Source: Candidatus Vogelbacteria bacterium CG10_big_fil_rev_8_21_14_0_10_51_16 (GTDB taxonomy: Bacteria > Patescibacteriota > Minisyncoccia > Phycocordibacterales > JACRKE01). Taken from it: a DNA stretch of 11,818 nucleotides. Where the stretch lies: assembly GCA_002774795.1 (NCBI GenBank), contig PCYI01000019.1, positions 53,654 through 65,471 on the forward strand. Reading direction: 5' to 3'. The notes under the pieces are model-generated. The model had not been told where the DNA came from. It did not search any database and worked only from the letters and a program-made list of their open reading frames with translations. This document shows positions 5,375-10,863 of the stretch, piece by piece. Numbering within the stretch: position 1 is the first letter of the stretch; each line of letters begins with the position of its first letter. Position numbers and translations under genes: made by a program.

Positions 5375-6652
5375 ATGCAACATCATCAGAAACAACTCTC
5401 CTTTTCCTTTGCTTTTATCCTCATCATTTTGGCTTTTATATCCGGTCTATACACCGGCTATGGAAACAGACCGCAGGTAGACCAAGTGGCGGCCTTGTTT
5501 AACAAAGAGTTAGGAAAGCCGGCCACGGTGGATTTTGAGCCTTTTTGGCGAGCGTGGAATATTGTTCAAGAAAAGTATGTTTCTACCAAGCCGGCCACCA
5601 CTACCGAAGAGGCTCTTGCTACTGATGAGGAGAAGGTGTATGGGGCCATCAAAGGTTTGTTAGGCTCCCTCGACGACCCTTATACCGTCTTTTTTCCACC
5701 TGAAGAGGCCAAAGCCTTTCAAGATGATATCAGTGGAAACTTTAGCGGGGTGGGTATGGAGATTGGCATCCGGGACAACATTCTAACGGTAGTGGCACCC
5801 CTAAAGGGTACACCCGCTTCTCGGGCCGGTATTCATTCGGGTGACAGGATTTTGAAGATTGATGAGCGGAGTACACAGGACATGGCCGTGGATATAGCTG
5901 TGCGTTTAATTCGGGGCACCAAAGGTACAACTGTAAACCTCTCTATTCTCACCGATGGTGCGGATGAACCAAAGCTTGTGAAGATTGTGCGAGATACTAT
6001 CCAGATTCCCACTATTAGCTTTGATGCCGGGCCCGGGGACGACGGCACCGAGCAACAAGGATTGCGTAAGGATGGTGTGTTTGTATTCCGCCTCTACAAC
6101 TTCTCCGCCCAATCTCCCGAGCTCTTTAGATCGGCACTACAACGTTTTATCGAGACGGGCTCGACTAAGCTAATACTTGATTTGCGTGGCAATCCCGGTG
6201 GCTACTTGGAGGCGGCAGTCGACATGGCGAGTTGGTTTTTGCCTAAGTCGGCTGTGGTTGTGAGCGAACATTTTGGGGGCACCGAGACTCCTCGAGTACA
6301 TTATTCGCGTGGCTACAACATTTTTAACGATAATCTAAAGATGGTTATACTTGTGAATCAGGGGAGTGCCTCCGCCTCTGAGATTCTCGCGGGCGCTCTT
6401 CAAGAACATGGGGTCGCTACCTTGGTGGGAGAGAAAACGTTTGGAAAAGGGTCCGTGCAAGAACTTATTCCGGTGACTGGCGATGCTCAAATGAAGTTGA
6501 CTGTGGCTAGGTGGCTCACCCCAAACGGGACTTCGCTATCGGCAGGAGGGCTTAATCCAGACGTTGTGGTCGAGATGACCCGCGAAGACCTAGAGGCCGG
6601 TCGCGATCCGCAGTTTGATCGGGCTATTAGCTTATTGACCAAAGGTCAATAG
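5375..6652 (+). CDS. S41-family C-terminal processing peptidase (CtpA/Prc-like)
   Basis: A serine protease that trims or degrades proteins from their C-terminal ends outside the cytoplasmic membrane. The 425-residue product has one N-terminal membrane anchor or signal (about residues 9-29), a PDZ domain (about 118-203, with GVGMEIG and GDRILKID) and an S41 catalytic domain. DLRGNPGG (269-276) precedes SASASEILAG, where Ser333 is the nucleophile. Lys358 in TFGKGSVQ lies exactly 25 residues later and Gln362 completes the known Ser/Lys/Gln triad, so it should be active. The length is usual for the CtpA/B type. The ATG at 5375 lacks an SD and places the anchor at the N terminus. The gene is divergent from cysS and upstream of rplI on the same strand (45-base gap with a hairpin). 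Confidence 0.93.
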   Translation: MQHHQKQLSFSFAFILIILAFISGLYTGYGNRPQVDQVAALFNKELGKPATVDFEPFWRAWNIVQEKYVSTKPATTTEEALATDEEKVYGAIKGLLGSLDDPYTVFFPPEEAKAFQDDISGNFSGVGMEIGIRDNILTVVAPLKGTPASRAGIHSGDRILKIDERSTQDMAVDIAVRLIRGTKGTTVNLSILTDGADEPKLVKIVRDTIQIPTISFDAGPGDDGTEQQGLRKDGVFVFRLYNFSAQSPELFRSALQRFIETGSTKLILDLRGNPGGYLEAAVDMASWFLPKSAVVVSEHFGGTETPRVHYSRGYNIFNDNLKMVILVNQGSASASEILAGALQEHGVATLVGEKTFGKGSVQELIPVTGDAQMKLTVARWLTPNGTSLSAGGLNPDVVVEMTREDLEAGRDPQFDRAISLLTKGQ

Positions 6653-6657
6653 TTTGG

Positions 6658-6693
6658 AAATTGCTAAAATGTGGCAGTTTAACAATTTTCTTT
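6658..6693 (+). terminator. AT-rich hairpin between the S41 gene and rplI
   Basis: AAATTGCTAAA (6658-6668) and TTTAACAATTT (6678-6688) form an 11-position stem with one C/A mismatch and a 9-nt loop, followed by TCTTT. It could act as a weak terminator or attenuator after the protease gene, or as a structured part of the rplI leader. TAAAAT (6665-6670) overlapping the stem could instead be a -10 box. Confidence 0.45.
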
Positions 6694-6697
6694 ACCT

Positions 6698-7138
6698 ATG
6701 AAAGTAATCCTCCTAAAAGATGTAGCAAAACTGGGTAGAATGTTTGATGTAAAAGAGGTGGCTGATGGCTATGCCAGGAATGCTCTCTTCCCGAAAGGAC
6801 TTGCTGAGCCAGCCACTCCGGGAGCTGTTTCCCGCATAGAAAAGCAAAAAATAGTTGAAGGGGCCAAGATTGAGGCTCGCGAGACCGCTCTTGGGGTAGA
6901 GCTAGAGAGCCTGGCCGAAACACCCGTTACTATTACACTGAAGGCGAATGAGGCAGGGCACCTTTTTGCAGGCTTAAAGCAAGAGGGCCTGCTTCAATTA
7001 CTTCGTGAAAATGGCTACCATTTCACGGATGAGAACCTCCATTTTGTTAAGCCTATTAAAGAGACTGGCACTCACGAAATACCCATTATTGTGGGAAAAA
7101 AAGAGGGTAAACTTATCCTGCGTGTGGTGGGGGAGTAG
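6698..7138 (+). CDS. rplI: 50S ribosomal protein L9
   Basis: L9 binds 23S rRNA near the base of the L1 stalk of the large subunit and has two globular domains joined by a long helix. The 146-residue product is close to the usual 147-150. The N domain starts MKVILLKDVAKLGRMFDVKE and has the signature GYARNALFPKGLAEPAT (24-40). The connecting helix covers about 41-75, and the C domain includes the ITLKANEAGHLFAG segment (79-92). The ATG at 6698 is fixed by the family N terminus. No SD is seen before it (CTTTACCT). It stands outside the common rpsF-ssb-rpsR-rplI cluster, next to an S41 protease gene and a small unknown gene. Confidence 0.96.
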   Translation: MKVILLKDVAKLGRMFDVKEVADGYARNALFPKGLAEPATPGAVSRIEKQKIVEGAKIEARETALGVELESLAETPVTITLKANEAGHLFAGLKQEGLLQLLRENGYHFTDENLHFVKPIKETGTHEIPIIVGKKEGKLILRVVGE

Positions 7139-7235
7139 GGTAGATGCGGCCTACGTAGAGCAGGAAGTTAATAAATGGAAAGACAAGAGAGGAGAGGACG
7201 ATGTAAACTATTATATACACCAGCAAACAGTACCT

Positions 7236-7556
7236 ATGTCAGAAAAAGATCCCAGTCTTAGAGAGTTACCAGAAAAAGAGCAGATTAAAATGTGCGTCTT
7301 AGCGCTTGAAGGAGAGATTGGGACCGGAGAGAGTGTGGCTGATGACGCGGCTATTAGGATCATCGAAAGGGTGCTAGTGAGGGAAATGGAGATAAGTCCG
7401 CTTTTCTTACTCACTCACCAGTCTGATTTACTTAACAGGCTCGAAGGATCGGCAGAGCAAGCTTTGCGCGCTTATCTCGAGCATGTGCAGGAGGAAGAGC
7501 GTGCCGGCATGGAGCTAGGAGCCGATGACGAACAAGAAGAGGGGGCTGGCTCCTAA
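7236..7556 (+). CDS. Small acidic hypothetical protein (106 aa)
   Basis: Not recognised. From the ATG at 7236 the protein is strongly acidic, probably helical, without membrane segments or cysteine pairs. It ends in a Glu/Asp-rich tail (EEERAGMELGADDEQEEGAGS without a clear domain). The frame stays open upstream to 7005 inside rplI, but that part overlaps rplI in another frame and has no support. The ATG at 7236 has no SD; an AT-rich TATTAT/TATATA stretch lies 20-28 bases upstream and could be a promoter. It starts 97 bases after rplI and is closed by the strong terminator at 7647-7676. The start is uncertain. Confidence 0.6.
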   Translation: MSEKDPSLRELPEKEQIKMCVLALEGEIGTGESVADDAAIRIIERVLVREMEISPLFLLTHQSDLLNRLEGSAEQALRAYLEHVQEEERAGMELGADDEQEEGAGS

Positions 7557-7580
7557 AAACTTCCAGTGACGAATATCGTT

Positions 7581-7597
7581 CCTCAGAATAGCTGAGG
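7581..7597. repeat. Small perfect hairpin CCTCAG-AATAG-CTGAGG
   Basis: A 6-bp stem with a 5-nt loop lies 25 bases after the stop of the small acidic gene and ahead of the main terminator. It has no T-run of its own. Confidence 0.5.
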
Positions 7598-7646
7598 ATT
7601 GAAAAGGAGCATACCAAAAAACACAGAACTGCCGCACAATACAAAA

Positions 7647-7676
7647 CAAAACCCCAGATGTTATTCTGGGGTTTTG
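7647..7676. terminator. Bidirectional intrinsic terminator
   Basis: A perfect 12-bp stem (CAAAACCCCAGA / TCTGGGGTTTTG) has a 6-nt loop. A-runs precede it and T-runs follow it on both strands. It separates the convergent plus-strand rplI group from minus-strand rpmA. Confidence 0.92.
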
Positions 7677-7698
7677 TGAGCTGGTGTCTTGGTTGTCT

Positions 7699-7971
7699 TT
7701 AAACAATGTGGACTATTTTAAGGACACGTGAGTTTCCGTCAAAATTAGTCTTGCGCTTGTTTGCAAATTTGATTTTGCCCGCCTTGAGAGCAAAGAGAGT
7801 GTGGTCTTTTCCGAGACCCACGTGCTTACCCGGCAAGATACGCGTGCCGCGTTGACGCACGATAATAGAGCCCGCTTTGGCCTCTTCGCCATCATAGAGC
7901 TTGGTACCAAGGTATTTAGGATTGGAATCTCGGAGGTTTTTTGTGGAACCTCCTGCTTTTTTATGAGCCAT
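7699..7971 (-). CDS. rpmA: 50S ribosomal protein L27
   Basis: L27 sits near the peptidyl-transferase centre of the large subunit. The 90-residue product has the canonical start MAHKKAGGSTKNLRDS, then LGTKLYDGE, the IIVRQRGTRILPGKHVGLG core (37-55) and DHTLFALKAGKI. The mature-type N terminus (no Firmicutes-style extension before the AHKK sequence) is conserved, which fixes the ATG at 7971 rather than an upstream in-frame codon at 8010 that lies in repeat sequence. Its usual partner rplU (L21) is not adjacent. There is no SD; TTTAAT lies six bases before the ATG, and heptamer repeats occupy the upstream region. The gene ends against the bidirectional terminator. Confidence 0.96.
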   Translation of the reverse strand: MAHKKAGGSTKNLRDSNPKYLGTKLYDGEEAKAGSIIVRQRGTRILPGKHVGLGKDHTLFALKAGKIKFANKRKTNFDGNSRVLKIVHIV

Positions 7972-7974
7972 AAG

Positions 7975-8064
7975 TTTATTAAAGCACAAAGCCCAAAGCA
8001 CAAAAACCAAACGCTATCGAGCTTCGCACTGAGTTGATTTATTAAAGCACAAAGCCCAAAGCAC
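7975..8064. repeat. 27-bp direct repeat built of AAGCACA heptamers upstream of rpmA
   Basis: Two identical 27-base copies (7975-8001 and 8038-8064) start with TTTATTAAAGCAC, 63 bases apart. Within them 7-mers recur in register: AAGCACA, AAGCCCA, AAGCACA, then AAAACCA in the first copy. The first copy begins four bases before the rpmA ATG on the minus strand and contains its apparent -10 (TTTAAT). Confidence 0.85.
7978..7983 (-). promoter_or_regulatory. Candidate rpmA -10 box (leaderless start)
   Basis: TTTAAT on the minus strand (5/6 to TATAAT) ends six bases before the rpmA ATG, so transcription would begin at or next to the start codon. No convincing -35 is seen; the heptamers occupy that position. 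Confidence 0.4.
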
Positions 8065-8065
8065 C

Positions 8066-8102
8066 TGCCCGCAATGCTACGCTTAGGCGTTGCAGATGGG
8101 CA
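8066..8102. repeat. Hairpin between rpmA and the 8204-8899 gene
   Basis: TGCCC (8066-8070) pairs with GGGCA (8098-8102), and inside it GCAATGC (8071-8077) pairs with GCGTTGC (8087-8093) with one T/G wobble. It abuts the second 27-bp repeat copy. It has a T-run only on the wrong side for a minus-strand terminator. Confidence 0.5.
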
Positions 8103-8203
8103 AAAACAAAAAATGACTGATAATACGGTAATGTGCTTAGACAGATAATAACAGAAGTAGGGTGGATAATCAAGTATTTAGATGTGGGGGAGGGGAGCGA
8201 TCT

Positions 8204-8899
8204 CTAGGGCCCAATTTCCAGACTATTAGCAATAGCAGAGAGGGTGGCATCTTGGCTTGGCCAATACAGTATCTTAAAAATGCGTGCACCGGGGCCGGCG
8301 ACGATAATCTCCGTATGAGAGCCGTTCGTTCCACTATATCCGGAGTTTACTTTTAGACGCAGAGCGGGGCGACCACCGATGGTCAACCTCTCAATCTCCG
8401 ATTGAGGCACGGAACCACTGCGATATGTTTCGTTTAGGAAACTCTCTGAATTCCCGTACCCGGGCCACTCCGTGACAAGAAGGGTAAGGGCAGAGTCTGT
8501 GTAGTCAGGAAGTCGCGAGGTGTTATTTTCTGTAGCGACCACAATACCAGAGAGGATCACCTCGCCCGAGAGAGGAGAGGAGAGCTCTCGGCTGTCTAAG
8601 AGGCGCGCCTGATAAGTTGGGGGAAAGCGAAGTTTATAGGCCCAGGCGGCGTCGCTATAGCTTATCCACCCTTGTTGGGAGAGTTCACCTTTTTCCTTGC
8701 CTGTAAGGTTGGGCTTCGCTCGTACGTCACCACCTTCGGTACTGCTGTTTCCGGAGTAGGTTTGATTTACCTGTGTGACGTCCTGCGTGAGGCCGGTGGC
8801 TGCATATCGGGCTAGGTATACTAATCCGATCAAAACTACGATCACCAAGAAAATAGCGAAGATCTTATCTATCCCAAAACCATTTGATTCGGATGCCAT
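8204..8899 (-). CDS. Membrane-anchored exported protein of unknown function (231 aa)
   Basis: A single N-terminal membrane segment (about residues 13-31, IFAIFLVIVVLIGLVYLA) is followed by a polar Ser/Thr/Gly linker and an extracytoplasmic domain from about residue 77. That domain starts with GWISYSDAAWAYKLRFPPTY, has several beta-like stretches, and ends with GARIFKILYWPSQDATLSAIANSLEI. The pattern (hydrophobic anchor, 'Y..A.....R.PP.Y' opening, closing small helix) resembles exported proteins with PsbP-like folds, but I cannot name a family securely. There are no cysteines, so no lipobox. The ATG at 8899 is supported by TATAAT six bases upstream. The gene is divergent from the 9053-9737 pair. 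Confidence 0.8.
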   Translation of the reverse strand: MASESNGFGIDKIFAIFLVIVVLIGLVYLARYAATGLTQDVTQVNQTYSGNSSTEGGDVRAKPNLTGKEKGELSQQGWISYSDAAWAYKLRFPPTYQARLLDSRELSSPLSGEVILSGIVVATENNTSRLPDYTDSALTLLVTEWPGYGNSESFLNETYRSGSVPQSEIERLTIGGRPALRLKVNSGYSGTNGSHTEIIVAGPGARIFKILYWPSQDATLSAIANSLEIGP

Positions 8900-8905
8900 G
8901 AGGGT

Positions 8906-8911
8906 ATTATA
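8906..8911 (-). promoter_or_regulatory. -10 box giving a leaderless transcript for the 8204-8899 gene
   Basis: An exact TATAAT on the minus strand ends six bases before the ATG, which puts the expected transcription start at the start codon itself. No SD is present and the -35 region is weak. Confidence 0.5.
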
Positions 8912-9044
8912 ACACGTTTAAGGACTTAGTAATAGCGAAAGGCAACCTCTTTTGTGTTATATTTATCATACTCACGTTTTAATGGTCTAAATCTGGAGTC
9001 GATTCGTGTTCCCATGACTCGTTTCTATTACTATTTGTAACCTG

Positions 9045-9050
9045 TATAAT
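9045..9050 (+). promoter_or_regulatory. TATAAT just before the 9053 ATG
   Basis: An exact TATAAT ends only two bases before the ATG. Taken as a -10 box it would start transcription inside the reading frame, so either the true start is the GTG at 9071 or this match is fortuitous. Confidence 0.3.
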
Positions 9051-9052
9051 TT

Positions 9053-9520
9053 ATGGAAAACACAAACTATGTGCTTGCGGGAGTAGTAGTGGTAGCCCTC
9101 ATTATAATCGGAGCTGTTATTTTTATGAGAAACAGTGGTGGCGACACTCTGGAGCCACCTGCGGTGAATACTCCGACAGACAGTTTGCCGGTTACAATCA
9201 ACGCGAAGCATCTCTTTGCTGATGGTGTGCACCGATACCACGGCGTAGTAACCAGTCCGACTCCGTGTTATGACGTTAGCGCTACTGTTAGCACCAATGG
9301 TGAGGGGTCTGATATGTCTTATGTGATTCACGTAGTCTCAAGCGAGCAAGAGGGAGCAATATGTGCCCAAGTTTTGACCGACAAGGAGTTCGACGTTAGC
9401 TTCACTGCTCTAGAGGACGCTAAGGTGGAAGCTACTCTCAACGGTAAGCCGGCAACTCTGAACGTGATTGAAGTTTATTCACCTGAAGAACTAGTTGGGC
9501 CTTTTGATTTCAAGAGCTAG
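9053..9520 (+). CDS. Membrane-anchored protein with a two-cysteine extracytoplasmic domain (155 aa)
   Basis: An N-terminal membrane segment (about 7-25) is followed by a short Pro/Thr linker and a compact beta-rich domain (about 50-150). Cys72 in TSPTPCYDVSATV and Cys104 in EGAICAQVL are the only cysteines and could form a disulfide outside the membrane. The arrangement 'TPCY....V...I.V....C.QVL....F.V......VNG-like' is similar to small exported lipoprotein domains I have seen in other bacteria, but the function is unknown. The ATG at 9053 gives a complete anchor. GTG at 9071 is an alternative. The stop is 13 bases before the next small membrane-protein gene, so the two probably form an operon. 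Confidence 0.78.
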   Translation: MENTNYVLAGVVVVALIIIGAVIFMRNSGGDTLEPPAVNTPTDSLPVTINAKHLFADGVHRYHGVVTSPTPCYDVSATVSTNGEGSDMSYVIHVVSSEQEGAICAQVLTDKEFDVSFTALEDAKVEATLNGKPATLNVIEVYSPEELVGPFDFKS

Positions 9521-9533
9521 CGCCACCCCTCTC

Positions 9534-9737
9534 ATGCCAGAAAAGAAGTATCGGGTAGTAATCTATGGGGCTGTCGTGATCGGGCTCCTCATGCTCTTTG
9601 GCTGGATACTGTCTATTCTGGGAGACTCTCTTAGGTTAGTAACCGGAGTAGGCGTGCCGACCTGGGGCAAGTGGCTAATATTTGGCCTCGGCGCCCTGGT
9701 TGTTTTTTCCTTTGCAAAAAATAGACTGCGTAGGTGA
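9534..9737 (+). CDS. Small two-helix membrane protein (67 aa)
   Basis: From the ATG at 9534 the protein starts MPEKKYRVVIYG and has two hydrophobic segments (about residues 9-28 and 44-60), ending in the basic tail KNRLRR. Both ends are positively charged, which predicts a hairpin with both termini in the cytoplasm. An upstream TTG at 9495 in the same frame overlaps the preceding gene and is less likely. No SD is visible; translation may be coupled to the gene ending 13 bases upstream. The function is unknown. Confidence 0.65.
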   Translation: MPEKKYRVVIYGAVVIGLLMLFGWILSILGDSLRLVTGVGVPTWGKWLIFGLGALVVFSFAKNRLRR

Positions 9738-10038
9738 TGCTAGCACCTATATTGTGCGACACGCCGACCTCCCCTGCTGGTGTGGGGTAGGGGAGGTGCT
9801 CTGTTAAAAACCCGCGGACTTTTTGTAGAGTGGTAGGCAGATAGAATTTGCTGACGGGAGTCGGTGCCAGAATGATCAAGGTTGCGCGAGAGAGTATATG
9901 TGTTATTGTTGTAAAGCGCTGTGGATAACTTTTAGGGGAGCTGTCAACCGGTAGTCGCACAATATACCTTTTATACTGGTACCTTATGCGACACGCGTCA
10001 TATTCACTTAAAGGATAGCTCGAGCATCAGTTGCACCC
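9738..10038. other. Gene-free spacer with hairpins, a DnaA-box match and motif copies
   Basis: This 301-bp gap between convergent genes has no credible reading frame. It holds a pair of mutually exclusive hairpins (9742-9800), an exact DnaA-box match TGTGGATAA (9920-9928) and three copies of a TTGTGCGAC-type motif (9752-9762 plus strand, 9962-9954 minus strand, 9984-9994 plus strand). No RNA gene was recognised. Confidence 0.6.
9742..9800 (+). repeat. Alternative hairpins downstream of the two-helix protein gene
   Basis: AGCACCT (9742-9748) can pair with AGGTGCT (9794-9800), or ACCTCCCC (9767-9774) with GGGGAGGT (9790-9797). Both are perfect and share the AGGT at 9794-9797, so only one can form at a time. 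A TTGTGCGACAC copy lies in the outer loop. No T-run follows on either strand, so it is not a standard terminator. Confidence 0.55.
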
Positions 10039-10743
10039 TTACCGTACTCCTTCTTTGAGAAACGGTATGCCTTTGCGGGCTATATTCAGCCTTTTTCTTC
10101 TTGCACAAAAGGACGTGAATGTCCCCCAGGTCATCAGACTGGTGTTTTTTGGTAAGGGCTTTTTCTTTTTACTGACCATGCGATCTAGCTCGGGTTGCTC
10201 AACAGCCTTGTTCATCTGAAGAAGGATAACCGGATACTGAAGCATGACTGCGTCGCAGTACTTAACCCTCTTACTGTTGACACAGCCAGTTAGGTTCCGG
10301 AGGTCTTTTGGATAAAAAACGTCCACGCAAAAGCCCCCATGCGCATCGTAGACAAAGAAGTCGGCACGAGTGCGGCGGTCGTCGGTAAAGAAGTATTCTC
10401 GATGGACAAGTTCACGTCCGAATAGCTTTACGAGGTGCTCGTACACCGTTGCTTCTACCTTATGAGCACGCTCGTTGATTGAGTATGCTCGTCTAGTGCT
10501 GTGTGAGCCGGCCCGCAGGTCGAGTTCATCCTCTGTAAGCCCCATGCGCTTGCGAAGAGCCACTAAGCCACCGAAAGCACGCTCAATTGAGCGCGAGGAG
10601 GGCAGATATGGATAGTCGTCAATTTCGTGGGCAGTCGGGTGGTGTCCATTCTTTGCGTAAAAGTGGCGCATGCCAGCCTCGATCTGCTCGTAAGTCCAGC
10701 CCGTACCTTTGCCGCTTCGACTACTTTGTTTTCGAAGTGCCAT
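10039..10743 (-). CDS. Putative endonuclease with HNH-associated-repeat-like N terminus
   Basis: Residues about 19-69 have the pattern YEQIEAGMRHFYAKNGHHPT, LPSSRSIERAFGG and ALRKRMGL, matching the 'homing endonuclease associated repeat' type of small DNA-binding unit (recognised from memory). Residues about 95-180 look like a nuclease-type alpha/beta core: Glu97 in a helix, then RADFFVYD (Asp128) and CVDVFYPKD (Asp141, Lys146), a spacing that recalls PD-(D/E)XK folds, though the usual E-X-K is not exact. The C terminus is basic (KKKK, ARRKR). No HNH zinc motif and no methylase neighbour are present, so it looks like an orphan nuclease or homing-type enzyme. The ATG at 10743 follows TACAAT by seven bases, without an SD. 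A perfect TTGTG-TCG-CACAA palindrome covers the -35 position. Confidence 0.6.
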   Translation of the reverse strand: MALRKQSSRSGKGTGWTYEQIEAGMRHFYAKNGHHPTAHEIDDYPYLPSSRSIERAFGGLVALRKRMGLTEDELDLRAGSHSTRRAYSINERAHKVEATVYEHLVKLFGRELVHREYFFTDDRRTRADFFVYDAHGGFCVDVFYPKDLRNLTGCVNSKRVKYCDAVMLQYPVILLQMNKAVEQPELDRMVSKKKKPLPKNTSLMTWGTFTSFCARRKRLNIARKGIPFLKEGVR

Positions 10744-10750
10744 GCGTTCA

Positions 10751-10780
10751 ATTGTATCTTACTAGTATTGTGTCGCACAA
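10751..10780 (-). promoter_or_regulatory. Promoter and operator-like palindrome of the endonuclease-like gene
   Basis: On the minus strand TACAAT (10756-10751, 5/6) ends seven bases before the ATG. The palindrome TTGTGTCGCACAA (10768-10780) has perfect 5-bp arms and overlaps the expected -35. That placement would suit a repressor or a controller protein. A DnaA-box-like TTGTCCACA lies just beyond at 10786-10794. Confidence 0.45.
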
Positions 10781-10796
10781 CGTAGTTGTCCACAGT

Positions 10797-10832
10797 CTTA
10801 AAAAGAGTAGCCGGGCCCTGTGAGGACCCGGC
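10797..10832 (-). terminator. Intrinsic terminator of the TIM-barrel gene
   Basis: Read on the minus strand, GCCGGGTCC and GGGCCCGGC form a 9-bp stem with one G-U pair and the loop TCACA, followed by TACTCTTTTTAA. It lies about 32 bases beyond the stop at 10864. The loop resembles that of the terminator at 50-87. Confidence 0.82.
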
Positions 10833-10863
10833 ATGGCGACTGTCCGCCTTATGCGCGCACTTG

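Noticed and set aside
6635..6649. TTGACC-AAA-GGTCAA palindrome at the 3' end of the S41 gene
   Set aside because: It lies within the coding sequence, its 3-nt loop is tight and no T-run follows, so it is not a convincing terminator; an operator is possible but unsupported.
7005..7235. Upstream extension of the small acidic gene into rplI
   Set aside because: It reads the rplI 3' half in another frame with typical shadow composition; the ATG at 7236 is preferred.
9495..9533. TTG start for the two-helix membrane protein
   Set aside because: It overlaps the preceding gene and adds a segment without features; the ATG at 9534 has normal operon spacing.
9738..10038. Replication origin or tRNA/ncRNA gene in the spacer
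   Set aside because: There is only one exact DnaA box, no AT-rich unwinding region with a box cluster, and no cloverleaf.
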